Shown: in pieces, positions 22,077 to 33,381 of the stretch
Position numbering within the stretch: the first letter of the stretch is position 1
How the letters are laid out: the number at the start of each line of letters is the position of its first letter
NCBI GenBank assembly: GCA_930367215.1
Contig: OV884059.1
Span: forward strand, 53,414,957 to 53,478,956
Reading direction: 5' to 3'
From: Pollenia angustigena
Taxonomy: Eukaryota; Arthropoda; Insecta; Diptera; Polleniidae
Length of the DNA stretch: 64,000 nucleotides
Notes under the pieces: model-generated
Database searches by the model: none
What the model saw: only the letters and a program-made list of their open reading frames with translations
What the model was told of the DNA's origin: nothing
Made by a program: the position numbers and the translations under genes

Positions 22077-22795
22077 GTAAGAAAGTAAAGTCGGTCAAGC
22101 CCGACCATATGATATCCTACACCACAGTTTTTAAAAACACATCATGCTTATGTGTCCATGTAAATATGGATTTATCTATGTTTATAAACTTCACAAAAAT
22201 CGGGTTGAAAGTTTGTGAGAGGCAGAAATTGCCCCCTGCCTCCCCTTGTGGTCCTCTTTTTTAAAAACTGTATAGCTAATGTGTCCCTATAGATATGGAT
22301 CTGTCTATGTTTTAAATTTCATTAAAATCGGTTTGAGAGGCAGAAATTGCCCCTATCTCCCCTCGTGTTCCGATTTTTTTAAAAATTTATACATTTTGTG
22401 TCCATATAGATATGGTTCTACCTTTGTTTTAAATTTCATTAAAATAGGTTTGATAGTTTCTGAGAGGAAGAAATTTCCCCCTATCTTCCCTCGTGGTCCT
22501 ACGATTCGGCCCATTTTCAATAGGCTTGGTCCTTGTGCTAATAAGAACCTATGACCCAAATCTTATCAAATTATCGCCAAAATTGCGACCTGTACTTTGC
22601 GCACAAGGTTACATGGACAGCCAGCCCGCCCGCCAGCCTGCTAGCCAGCCGGACATCGTAAGTTTGACTCAGAAAGTGATTCCAAGTAGATCGGTATACT
22701 TTAAGGTGGGTCTAGGACCACTATTTTAAGGCGTTACACCCATCAGCACAAATGCATAATACCCTCTCCACTATTGTGGTTTGTGTTGAGCATTT
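22077..22795 (+). repeat. Interspersed repeat with internal 110-115-bp repeats
   Basis: It starts around AAGTAAAGTCGGTCAAGCCC and ends near CATAATACCCTCTCCACTAT. Three internal units share ATATGGATCTGTCTATG, AAATTTCATTAAAATCG and GAGGCAGAAATTGCCCC. It resembles a repeat class common in calyptrate fly genomes, but I cannot name the family. No coding content. Confidence 0.5.
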
Positions 22796-22966
22796 TGTAT
22801 CAAGGGCAAAATATCCGTATATGAGCTCATTTTTCAATTATAAATGATACTCCCGTTGTGAGAAAATGGTACCCTACCAATGAATCACCTGAAAGAATCA
22901 TTTGTGATACAATTTTCTGATTCCTTTTTTGATAATTTTAATGTAAGTTTTTCCAATCATTATCGA

Positions 22967-23755
22967 GTTATTTTTTGAAAAATTTTTTTCGAACAAACTT
23001 TTTCACCAAAGTCACTCATACTATATTTGACCCATTGTGCAAAATTAAGGGCTTTTGCCAAAAATGTGCGAATGGGGGGTAATAGAGGAAGGTCTTGGCT
23101 ACATTTCCTCACACTCAGTTTTTTCCCATCAAGTTATTTTTTGAACAATTTTTTTCGAACAAACTTTCAAACAAGTCATTCGTTCATATTTTGACCCATT
23201 GTGCAAAATTTAGGACTTGTGCCAAAAATGTGAAAATGGGGGGTAATAGAAAAAGGTCTTGGCTACGTTTCCTCATATTCAGTTTTTTCTCATCAAGTTA
23301 TTTTTTGAACAATTTTTTTCGAACAAACTTTTTCAGCAAAGTCACTCATACTATATTTGACCCATTGAGCAAAATTAAGGGCTTGTGCCAAAAATGTGCG
23401 AATGGAGGGTAATAGAGGAAGGTCTTGGCTACATATCCTCATACTCAGTTTTTCCCCCATCAAGTTATTTTTTGAACAAACTTTCACACAAGTCATTCGT
23501 TCATATTTGACCCATTGTGCAAAATTTAGGACTTGTGCCAAAAATGTGAAAATGGGGGGTAATAGAGGAAGGTCTTGGCTACATTTCCTCATATTCAGTT
23601 TATTCTCATGAAGTTATTTTTTGAACAATTTTTTTCGAACAAACTTTTTCACCAAAGTCACTCATACTATATTTGACCCATTGTGCAAAATTAAGGGCTT
23701 GTGCCAAAAATGTGCGAATGGGCGGTTATAGAGGAAGGTCTTGGCTACAATAAGT
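22967..23755 (+). repeat. Satellite, about 165-bp unit x 5, alternating subtypes
   Basis: GTTATTTTTTGAA marks unit starts at 22967, 23133, 23297, 23464 and 23613. Units 1, 3 and 5 carry AAAGTCACTCATACTATATT; units 2 and 4 carry AAGTCATTCGTTCATATT. The true period is therefore a dimer of about 330 bp. Small reading frames inside are by-products. Confidence 0.85.
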
Positions 23756-23773
23756 CGCATAATAGTTTAATTC

Positions 23774-24345
23774 ATTCACCTTGATGAAAATCGGGAAACT
23801 AAATGTAAACAAAAATTGCATTTAAATGAAAATGATAATTTAAATACTTCAGTAGAAGCTAAATTATCAGAGTCTGAAAATAATTTTTCAGCAAATAAAG
23901 AACTAAATGTATCTAGTCATAAAATACAAAGCAATGAGAATTGTGATAATACTATATTGGAAACAAACAATGTGCTTAATATGAATATGTTCAAAAAAGA
24001 TTTAAATGAAATTTTGCATGATTCATTTAAACAATTATCGGAAAACTTTTTTGAACAATTTAAATCTATTTCTGGTAATTTAAATGACGCTGTTAGAGAA
24101 ATTTCACAATTGAAGAAGATTTCTACAAACAGTGACATTAAAGCCTGTTTAAAAGAAATGTTAATAGATAAAAAAAATTTATATATGAATGAAGTTTCTT
24201 TCAGTACACCATGCATTAAAAAACCAGTTTGTAATAAATTGGAAAATAATAATAAATTAACAATTTCGAATAAAAAACGAGATCATACTCTAAGTCCATT
24301 GGAGATAACAGATGATTCTCTTAATGTTTCAGATTTCTTGATATA
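23774..24345 (+). pseudogene. Unknown Asn/Lys/Ser-rich gene fragment, cut by LINE
   Basis: An open frame of about 190 codons, A-rich in composition. The protein is polar (N-L-N-T-S-V-E-A-K-L-S-E-S-E-N-N) with a predicted amphipathic middle (F-K-K-D-L-N-E-I-L-H-D-S-F-K-Q-L), a C-x9-C pair and a basic stretch (S-N-K-K-R-D-H). It is open for far longer than chance allows in such AT-rich DNA. It ends abruptly at the poly-T that marks the 3' tail of the minus-strand LINE, so the original C terminus is lost. No family is recognised. Codon use resembles the virus-like frames at 53-58 kb, so it may belong to the same old insertion, but that is inference. Confidence 0.45.
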
Positions 24346-24513
24346 TTTTTTTTTTTTTCATTATTTATTTATTGAATCTTCATATATTAAATATGAACTA
24401 ACAATAATTAATCAAATCTTAACCTAATGCTTTATTTTATGTCCTGTCAGTGCCAGACAAAAATTTTCTTCATCACGGGTTCTGTTCACATATGTAGGTG
24501 TTTATCGCTCATC

Positions 24514-26731
24514 TTAATGGGTAAGTGCTGCAGTGTCTCTTCTTCTTAGGCGAGAGTGGCCGCTATCATTTAAAATATTTCGTGCTAGTGGATTTGGGTG
24601 CAACTCTAGCCTTTTCAAATATTTTACCGCATACTTCGTAATAATAGTCCTTACCAGTGGCACATTGAGATCCTTGTGGATATTTGAGTTTTTAACATAC
24701 CAAGGGGCAGCTGTAATTATTCGAAGAAGTTTATTTTGGCGCCTTTGAATTTTTTCGATATTTGAGGCCGAGGCAGTGCCCCATAGTTGAATACCGTAGC
24801 ACCATATTGGCTTTAAAATAGCGTTGTAAAGTAGTAGTTTGCAGTCGAGACTAAGAACAGAATTTCTTCCAATAAGCCAGTTAACTTGAATTGCTTTTAG
24901 TTTCATTTGGGTTAATTTTGCTTCTATATGGCATTTCCATGTTAAACGCCGATCTAGATCAATACCGAGATATTTGACATGCGATTGTTGAGGCACTAGT
25001 TGATTATTGATTTTAATAGGGGGACATGTTTCCCGACGCAAGGTAAATGTTATATGTGCGCATTTTTGCTCATTGACCTTTATTCTCCATTGTTTAAACC
25101 AAAGTTCTAGTTGAAATATATGATTCTGCAGGTATCGAGATGCTTCACGACTGTTCTCGTGTACGCTTAGAAAAGCTGTATCATCAGCAAAAGTTGAGGT
25201 TAGGGTGTGATTGTTTGTTGGCATGTCCGAGGTATATATAAGGTAAAAAAGTGGGCCCAGGATGCTTCCCTGAGGGACTCCAGCTTCAATTGGCTGAGGA
25301 GAACTTAAAAACTCGCCTTCTTTAATAATAAATTTTCGACCGACCAGGTAGCTTTCTAACAGCTTGTGTGTATTAACCGGTAGGTTTAGCTTCAACTTAT
25401 GTAACAAGCCTACATGCCAAACTTTGTCAAAAGCTTGAGAAACATCTATGAAAAGAGCGGAGCAATATTTTCTTTCTTCAAAGGATTTTCTTATGGCGTT
25501 TACTATCCGATGGGTTTGTTCAATTGTGCTATGCTCTCTTCTGAAGCCGAATTGATGATTGGGTATACACCCATTGTCATTTAAAATTGGGGTTAATTTT
25601 GACGCTAAGAGCTTCTCAAACAGCTTTGATATATTAGATAATAAGCTAATAGGCCTATATGACTCAACTTTTGTGTGATCTTTTCCTGGCTTTGGTATCA
25701 TCGTTATTAAAGGCCAGTTTACACGGTAATACAATGTATTACGACTTTGTAGAATCAAAATAATATGATATTCTCTCCGTGTTTAAAAGAAAAAAATAAA
25801 AGTCTGTTGAGAGTAAACTTTATGTTTACACGGATGGTTTAAGTAAAATCAAAAATAATAACAAAAAAGCAGATGGTTGCAGTTTTACAATTTTTACAAA
25901 AACAACATGAAAATTTCCTGAGTTGATTTTAGTTGTATTTGTAATTGTATAAAAATGCTACCACCTTCAATATACTCCGTTAAAATGCACCTCTGGTGTG
26001 ATGAAAATACATAAGTTTCTAAAATGGTTTAGAAAAAAACCATTTACCGACCGCTTGTCAGATTTTGTATTCGTATTCTCTCTTACTCAATGCATTTTGC
26101 TTTTACATGATATGATTTCTCTCATTCTACATTATGTCGTAATACAATGTATTACCGTGTAAACTGGCCTTAAGGAGACCTTCCATTCTTGAGGGTAGTA
26201 TTCAAGTCGTAAAATAGCATTAAAAATATAAAGAATAATTTTCTTTGCTATGCGAGGTAGCTCCAAAAGCATTTTGTTACTGATTTTATCAATACCAGGT
26301 GCCTTCTTGGTGTTTAATTCACAAATAGCCCTTTCTATTTCCCTTATCTCAAATCTTAGGGGGATAGCTGCTCTAACATTAACAGGCGGCAACTCGTGCG
26401 CTGTATCGTCAGGTATATTTTGGGTAAATACGTTTTTCAAATGATTTACAAACAGGTTTCCTTTTTCATTATCATTTCTTGCCCAACTTCCATTCAAGTT
26501 TCTTAATGGTGGTTTCGAGATAACTGGTCTTTTGAGGTTTCTAGCTGCCCGCCATAATGAGTAGCCTGATTGTGGAGTTGCATCCAAGTCCTTAAGATAT
26601 TTTTCTACGGAAGCCGTTTTCTGAGTCTGCAGTAATTTTCTAAGCCTTTTTGTACACTCTTTTAATTCATTTTTAAGTTGAGGGGATCTTTGCAATTGCC
26701 ATTCTCTTCGCACTCTCCATTTTTCATTCAA
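24514..26731 (-). pseudogene. LINE reverse transcriptase
   Basis: The N-terminal part (26171-26731) has the A-P-G-I-D-K-I-S-N-K-M-L finger motif. The main part (24514-25710) has P-K-P-G-K-D, S-Y-R-P-I-S-L-L-S, the G-V-P-Q-G-S-I-L-G-P-L-F block and catalytic F-A-D-D-T-A. It ends in R-L-R-R-R-D-T-A-A-L-T-H. The two parts are one frame before the MITE at 25711-26170 landed between them. A real Jockey RT is of this order and length. Between 26731 and 27018 the link to the endonuclease has additional frame disruption. Template-primed reverse transcription would be its normal role. Confidence 0.88.
25711..26170. mobile_element. 460-bp MITE in LINE RT, TAA duplication
   Basis: The ends AGGCCAGTTTACACGGTAAT and its exact inverse form TIRs of about 35 bp. 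TAA flanks at 25708-25710 and 26171-26173. A 3-bp TWA duplication and the end sequence fit PIF/Harbinger. Removing it rejoins the RT frame. Confidence 0.85.
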
Positions 26732-27017
26732 GAGGCGCTCGACATCTGCAAAATATTTTTTGTTATAATTGGTTTTTTGAGGGTTTTGCTGGAATGTTGA
26801 ACAGCTAGTTTAAGATAACTGTTAAAATTGACAATAGAGAGATCCACATTTTCCGGTGTGCTAAGCGGAATATTTTCTGTGCAATGGGTACTGAGATATT
26901 TTTTATATTTTAACCAGTTTATTTGTGTAGCTGTTGTCGCTATGTAACCAGAGGGAGATACGATTCTATTGGTGTTTGTTATAGTAACTATTGTAGGTGT
27001 GTGATCAGAGGATAATT

Positions 27018-27515
27018 CTAACGAAGGTTCAACTTGAATCGTTTGGGGATGTTTTTAACCACTCCGAAATCGATGACATCTGGAATTTTTTGCGGATCAG
27101 CAGGCCAATATGTTGGTTGTCCGCTCGCGACGACATTTAAATTCATTTTAGAGATTGTATTATACAAAACACGACCCTTTGGTGTTATTAGTCGTGAACC
27201 CCAGAAGGTATGTTTAGCGTTATAATCGCCAGCAGCCAGGAAACAGGGCCCCAATGACTTATAATATTTATAATATTGGCTTTCTGATATTGCAAATCTA
27301 GGTGGTGAGTATAAGGATGAGATTACTATGTTTCGATTCAGCTCTTTAATACAAATGTTCGTTGCTTGGAGATAATCTTCACGATGATCACACATCAGGT
27401 AGTGTTTGATTCGGGTTTTTATCAAAATGGCAGAACCTCCACAAGCTCTATCTCGAGGGTCCTTGGTATCATATAGTGTATAACCATTCCAAAAACAAAT
27501 TTTTAAACAGTTCAT
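27018..27515 (-). pseudogene. LINE APE-type endonuclease, N-terminally deleted
   Basis: Starts M-N-C-L-K-I, the usual ORF2 opening, but jumps at once to C-F-W-N-G-Y-T-L-Y, skipping the catalytic N-x-N-G-L and E-T-H segments (roughly 40-60 residues by family comparison). It keeps A-G-D-Y-N-A-K-H-T-F-W-G-S, the Asp/Asn block of the endonuclease. The missing part means it could not nick DNA. Its ATG overlaps the TGA of gag as ATGA. Confidence 0.8.
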
Positions 27516-28865
27516 GGTTTGTTAAGTACAGCTTGCAATAACATCGATTGCATTCTAAGGATCTCCTGCATCATATTACCCATTGTGTTTGTAAAATTAT
27601 TTACTGTTTGCACTAAAGTTTCCATGGTTTTTTCTAGACGACTTAAATTAGAAACTGGAGTTTCATCATTACTTGGCGAAGCACCTTGCATTGGCACATG
27701 GTTTGATTTTAGGACGTTAGCATAAGAGGTTCTGTTAATACTAGGCTGCGGAGCCTGAGTGTCATTAGTGTTTGCTTGATTTGGTACCTGCATTTGAGGG
27801 GGATTAGTTTTCGGTCCAGCCGACTGCTTGACGATAGTATATACAGGACATCCTCTATAATTGGCAGTGTGATTGCCGCCACAGTTGCTACATTTTTTTA
27901 CATTGGGGTCATTTTTAGACTTATCGCACTGGACTGTACCATGTAATTCACCACATACTACGCAAACAGGGGGTAAATAGCAGTAGGCCTTAGTATGGCC
28001 AAATTCTTGGCAGTTGAGACATTGAACGGGACCATTTCTTTTGTGCGGCTCCTCTATAGTTATTCTTCTGTAGAGAATATATTTTAAATTGTAAATAGGA
28101 TGCGTTTCATTTTTTTAAGCTTAACGTCGCCAGGTTCTAGCTCCACTCGAAATAGTGGTTGGGGATTTTTTCCCTATTTTTGATATTTGTAACGTTTTTT
28201 ATTTTAAAGCCTTTCTCTTCCAAAAAGGTTTTAATTTCTTCAGGGTCCACGCTCGAGTCTATGCCCTTGATCACTACCTGAAGGCCTTTGCTGCTCTTAA
28301 GCTGATATGTATAAAAGCTTTTTTTAAGGGATTCAAATTGGTTTGTTAGTTTGCGAAAATCATTCTCATGATTAACCTGTATTTTTGTCTCGTTTATATT
28401 ACCACGCTTGATTGCCGCTACGTAAAAAGAATTTTCACCTATTACCGAGATCACGCTCTTTATTAACTCACTTGAGTTTTGCTCCCTAAGATATATTGGG
28501 GGTGGCTTAGAAGATTTTATGACGTTTGGTGCCTCTGGGGATTCGTCCTCAAGAATTGCAAAACGGTTTTGTGAATTTATTCTATCAAAAGATGTTACTT
28601 TTGAGGCCGAAGCAACTGCTGAAGAGGTAGGGCTGCGACCCCGTTTAAGCACTGTTATATACCTGTGCATACCAACTTGTATTTGAGGCTTTTGACAATT
28701 TTTCACTAAAGGGTTCTCCATTGCGTCTGTATTTGAGTTTATGGAATCATCTCTCACTAAGATTGTTTTTTCCGCCGCGGTAATACTTGCGGACGCTACA
28801 ACACTTGTCCCCAAAGACAGATTAATATTTTTTAATGTATCACTATCCACCGTTTTTGTGAACAC
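27512..28865 (-). pseudogene. LINE gag (ORF1), copy A, frameshifted
   Basis: The N-terminal part (28137-28865) is Ser-rich, then has an RRM-like and G-F-K-I-K-N-V-T region typical of Jockey gag proteins. A frameshift near 28137 and another near 28100 lead to three zinc knuckles: C-L-N-C-Q-E-F-G-H-T-K-A-Y-C, C-V-V-C-G-E-L-H-G-T-V-Q-C and C-S-N-C-G-G-N-H-T-A-N-Y-R-G-C (about 27855-28025). The C-terminal part (27512-27793) ends in V-L-N-K-P. Gag normally packages LINE RNA. The same breaks occur in copy B, so the gene was dead before the duplication. Confidence 0.88.
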
Positions 28866-28992
28866 CGATGGTGAAAGAGAACGTGTTCGAATAATAGGCT
28901 TAGCCGTTAGATAGTTAATATTGTTTTGTTTTATTTATTTCAGCATTATTTTCGTTTGCCTGAACGGTCACATAAACATTTCTTTCATTTTA

Positions 28993-29840
28993 TTTTGCCT
29001 TAGCGTTGTTTCACTGTTCTTACTCATGCAAAGAGTTGTTTTTGTTTTTCACCGTTTGCTGTGCTTTAAATATTTGTATTATTTATTGTTTTTACAACAA
29101 CACCAAAAAAAATGTTTTTGTTGAGAGTATGTATGCATACACATGTATGAACATTCATACGTATGTATATATTTTTACTATTTTTCTTTATTTAATGTTT
29201 GAATTGTTCACTATTATGTTAAATAATTTAAATAACAAAATATATAATTTATTTTTAAGCGTCCATTCGCTGCGTATATTACAAAATCAAATATGATTAA
29301 TTAATAGTTCAAAACGTATGCGGGGTTAAAAATACACGTCTGTATCACAACAAAGCACAAACCGGAAAAATATAGAAAAGAACCTAATCCGAATGAAAAA
29401 TGCAACAGAAACGTAATTTTGCCTTAGCGTTGTTTCACTGTTCTTACTCATGCAAAGAGTTGTTTTTGTTTTTCACCGTTTGCTGTGCTTTAAATATTTG
29501 TATTATTTATTGTTTTTACAACAACACCAAAAAAAATGTTTTTGTTGAGAGTATGTATGCATACACATGTATGAACATTCATACGTATGTATATATTTTT
29601 ACTATTTTTCTTTATTTAATGTTTGAATTGTTCACTATTATGTTAAATAATTTAAATAACAAAATATATAATTTATTTTTAAGCGTCCATTCGCTGCGTA
29701 TATTACAAAATCAAATATGATTAATTAATAGTTCAAAACGTATGCGGGGTTAAAAATACACGTCTGTATCACAACAAAGCACAAACCGGAAAAATATAGA
29801 AAAGAACCTAATCCGAATGAAAAATGCAACAGAAACGTAA
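28993..29840. repeat. 424-bp tandem pair, unit A
   Basis: TTTTGCCTTAGCGTTGTTTC starts at 28993 and 29417; the second copy ends at ACGTAA, 29840. The pair separates the minus-strand gag from the plus-strand 445-codon gene. The right-hand 90 nt of each copy read in frame with that gene, so the repeat duplicates part of its 5' region. Inside is a TATG-type simple tract. It may be a promoter monomer array of the LINE or a duplication within the gene. Confidence 0.85.
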
Positions 29841-31410
29841 TACGTTCAAAATCAAAGTGCAATAAACCTATGAGAGGATTTAAAGCAAATATTTTTGATT
29901 GCTCTTTTACTGTCAATTTAGATACTGTAAGTATAGAAACTACAAACAAAATAACACAAAAGAAACTTTTCGAAGATATTATTAGAGAAGAATATTTAAA
30001 ATATAACAATGTTTGTATATTATGTTTCTATAATATAAAAAAATGCATTAAACATACTTTATTGTATGCATATTGTAAATTTAACGATTGTACTACTATT
30101 CGATTTACGATAAAACCGCAAGGTCATGTAAATGTTTACAGTACAAAAGAGTTGCATCATGCCGAAAATGAGATTAAAGTTGGTCAAATAAGAGGAGTAA
30201 AAAGACATGTGTTTAAAAATAAACTCAAGAGAAAGAAATCATATTTATTTAGAAAAGAACAAATTTTGAATACCGCAGATGATATTGCGGAAAAAGGAAA
30301 TTTTCAAAATATTAAAAAATTAGAAACGTATAGAAAAATTAAATCTGAAGGATACATTGAGAGATGTTATCACAAATATCCATTTTATGCTCTTTACTTA
30401 ATGCAAATGGGTCCATATAAGAACTATATTCATAAGCTTTCTTCTCCCTTTCTTGTTTACACATGGGAGAAATATACGTTTGAGACAATCTCAAGCAATA
30501 ATAAAATCCTTGAAGATTCAAAATTTACATTGCACTTAGATGCTTCAGGCGAAAGTGTAAAAACTTTAGATTGTGCTAAAAAAAGAATTTTAACTTATAA
30601 AATAGTCCTAAGAAATTGGAAGTTAATAAAAATTCTTCCTATAGCAGAAGCAATTCTCTCTGCACATACAATGAAGCAAATATGTGATTATTTAGATAAT
30701 TTAAAGCTATTTTTAAAAGAGTACAAAGTAAAATATCAGTTCAAATGGCCTTACTGCAAAAGGGTTTGCACTGACGTTAGTGCCGCATTATACGGTGCCG
30801 TGTTAAAAAGTTTTAACAATCAAAACTTATGGTGTTTTCTTTTGTGACAATAATGTTCCATATATGCTACCATTCGTGCGGGTTTTTGTTCCATTCTAGA
30901 AATATATGCAAAAATGTGAGAAGTTGTCGTTTTCCTTACTAAACATGTTGCAACAATAAATGCCAAATTTGTTACATTTCTTACCCGCAGTTTTAACTGA
31001 GTGTGAGATAATACCCTTTTTTGCATCTGCGTAAAGTACTTTTTTATGCAAGCAAGTATTTTTTTTTCTTGTGTTTGCGGACAATTTGCGTTATATTGTG
31101 ATTTTTAGTTATATTGTGATGGATATAAAAACTTTTTGTTTTTCGTTTGTTTTACTTTAATTAAATAATTATATTTTTTTTGTCGCAAAATTTTTAACAA
31201 CAGCTGACTTTAATTATTGAAAATCAGTTCTGTTAACGCTTATTGGAATTGTAAAAAAATGTAATGTTTAAAATTGCTACAAGCGTGGTGAATATTGCTT
31301 TTATTACAAACTTTTCATTCAATATTTAACACGCTAAATACACATTAGTGTTGAGTGTAAAACGTAGCTATTATTTTGTTCCACACAGGCTTCGTGTAAC
31401 CTAATAAATA

Positions 31411-32714
31411 AAGGGTGGTTAAATTGTAAGGGCCGATGTTGAATATGAACCACACCTAAACGCCAAGTTTTTTTCCGAATTTTATTTGACATTTCTCTAT
31501 TTCAGACTTACTCAATTTGAACCATGGAGAGATACACAATCCAACAACGTGTTAAAGTTATCCAGACTTATTATGAAAATGGGCGTTCAAATCAAAATGC
31601 ATATCGTGCACTTCGTGATTTTTTTGGTCAATTTGATCGTCCAAATGTGCGTACAATCGCAAAAATTGCGGAAAAATTCGAGCAAACCGGGTCTGTAGAA
31701 GATGTGAGAACACCAGTGCATGCTCGTACAGCTCGTACTGCAGAAAATATTGCTGCTGTTCGCGATAGTGTGGCTGAAGAGCCGTCCACCTCAACTCGTC
31801 GTCGTGCCCAACAATTGCACCTCTCACGCTCGTCGTTGATGAACATTATGCATAAAGACTTGCATTTACACGCTTACAAGGTGCAATTGGCTCAAGAACT
31901 AAAGCCTCTTGACCATTCCAAACGTCGTGAATGGGCAGAATGGTGGCAAGAAATGGCAACAGTGGATGATCAATTTTCAAAGAAAATCATCTTCAGTGAT
32001 GAGGCACATTTTCACCTCAGTGGATTCGTCAATAAACAGAATTGCCGCATTTGGGCGAATGAGAATCCAAGAGTGATTGTCGAAAAACCAATGCACCCAC
32101 AAAGAGTGACTGTTTGGTGCGGTTTATGGGCTGGCGGCATCATCGGGCCGTATTTTTTCCAAAATGAGGCCGGTCAGGCAGTTACTGTGAATGGTGTTCG
32201 CTATCGTGAGATAATAACGATCTTTTTATGGCCCGAATTGGAAGATATGGATGTGGACGATATGTGGTTTCAGCAGGACGGTGCCACTTGCCACACAGCT
32301 AACGAAACAATGGCTCTTTTGCGCAACAAATTCAATGGCCGTGTTATCTCACGTAATGGCGATGTCAATTGGCCGCCAAGATCATGTGATTTGACACCGT
32401 TGGACTTTTTTCTTTGGGGTTATTTGAAAGAAAAGGTGTACGTCGATAAGCCAGCAACAATTCAAGAGCAAAAGGATGAGATAATTCGGCACATTAACGG
32501 CATAGAACCTCCATTATGCCTCAGGGTCATCTAAAATTTGGACCATCGGATGAAGGTGTGCCGCCGTGGTCGCGGCGCCCATTTGGCCGATATTTTGTTC
32601 CATACATAATTGAGTAATACCAATATATCATAATAAAATAAAATTACAATAATTTCCTTAATAGTTTGTGTTTTATTCAAAATCAACATCGGCCCTTGAA
32701 ATTTAACCACCCTT
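31411..32714 (+). mobile_element. Mariner-type transposon, TA target
   Basis: The ends AAGGGTGGTTAAATT and inverse, continuing into AAGGGCCGATGTTGA, are imperfect repeats of about 35 bp. TA lies on both sides (31409-31410 and 32715-32716). 1,304 bp long, with one transposase gene. Confidence 0.92.
31524..32534 (+). pseudogene. Mariner-family transposase, premature stop
   Basis: 336 codons. The N-terminal paired-like helix-turn-helix region (about 1-110) includes E-R-Y-T-I-Q-Q-R-V-K. The catalytic triad is D159 (S-D-E-A-H-F), D252 (Q-Q-D-G-A-T-C-H) and D289 (S-C-D-L-T-P-L-D-F-F-L-W-G); 36 residues separate the last two, unlike the 34 of classical mariner, so it belongs to one of the divergent DDxD groups. 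After V-I a TAA at 32532-32534 interrupts; the same frame stays open for about two dozen codons, with H-R-M-K-V-C-R-R-G-R-G, to a TAA near 32612, and these look like the native C terminus. Thus a single nonsense change truncates an otherwise intact enzyme. Cut-and-paste transposition would be its function. Confidence 0.92.
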
Positions 32715-33145
32715 TATATTACACAACTATAATGCATCATTATTTTTTAGAAAAGAAAACACCATTAATAGAATACCTTAATGCTTGTACCGAATTCTTA
32801 AATAAATTTAAAATAAATCCGAATTTAGAACCAAACTTTGTGGTATTGCAGTGGTGTAAATGTCATTACATTCACATTATTTGCAAAGATTTAGACGCAA
32901 GGTTGGGAAGGAAACATATTTTAAGGCCTCTATTAAAAAATGCTTTAATAGCTGCTCTTAGTTTAAGTACTGTTGACGAATGCCAACGATGGTTTAAACA
33001 TATTTTTACTGTTTTGCTTACACCATATGAGTGTCATAACTTAGAAATCAGCTTTGAGATATTACGTGATTGTTTAATAGAAAGAAGTAGGAATAGAGGG
33101 GTTCTACGGCACTTTTTTCATACAAAGTTGGGAGCAAGCCATTAG

Positions 33146-33293
33146 GGGTGTTCACAGTTTGAAGTTGGATACATGTCATTAGGGATGTTCACAGTTGTAG
33201 TTGAATACATGCTAATATGGGTGTTCACAGTTTATAGTTGGATACATGTCATTAGAGGTGTTCACAGTTTGTGATTTTATTTTCACCCTACAG
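33146..33293 (+). repeat. Short tandem repeats and splice-acceptor-like site, unit A
   Basis: GGTGTTCACAGTTTGWAGTT recurs four times in about 120 bp right after the stop of the 445-codon gene. TTTTATTTTCACCCTACAG at 33275-33293 is a strong acceptor-like sequence leading into an open stretch S-V-G-L-L-N-K-I-S-V-R-F-A-A-L. Copy B has the same at 42680-42827. Confidence 0.6.
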
Positions 33294-33381
33294 TCGGTTG
33301 GTTTACTTAATAAGATATCCGTAAGGTTCGCAGCATTGGATAGAAAATATTTTGTATATACATTTTATATAAATATATATA

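Larger units (their letters stand above)
24346..28930 (-). mobile_element. Jockey-clade LINE, decayed
   Basis: Minus strand. Poly-A tail as the T-run at 24346-24359; gag (ORF1) at 27512-28865; ORF2 with APE endonuclease and RT between 24514 and 27515. The ATGA overlap of ORF1 stop and ORF2 start at 27512-27515 is typical. The RT is split by a 460-bp MITE. Several frameshifts and a deletion in the endonuclease make it inactive. The gag part lies inside duplication unit A and is repeated in B. Confidence 0.9.
30830..32764. mobile_element. PIF/Harbinger-like element hosting a mariner
   Basis: The terminal repeats TGGTGTTTTCTTTT and exact inverse AAAAGAAAACACCA are flanked by TTA at 30827-30829 and 32765-32767. 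Copy B has the uninterrupted site AAAACTTAATAGAATAC, which proves both boundaries. Without the mariner the element is about 0.63 kb and codes for nothing. Confidence 0.93.
29870..33145 (+). pseudogene. MULE-like transposase candidate, copy A, TE-interrupted
   Basis: The same gene as 41342-42679 but split after codon 320 by the element at 30830-32764; the remainder is 32765-33145. The five residue changes that I see from copy B (for example D26N, F77I, K99E, A124S, A327T) and a few silent ones give no sign of purifying selection. The interrupted frame would end in W-C-F-L-L. See the copy-B entry for domains. Apart from the insertion it has no stops, so the insertion is probably the inactivating event in this copy. 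Confidence 0.7.

Noticed and set aside
28921..29720. Hydrophobic plus-strand frames repeated in the 424-bp tandem pair
   Set aside because: They repeat simply because the DNA is duplicated, are Phe/Ile-rich by composition, and show no family.
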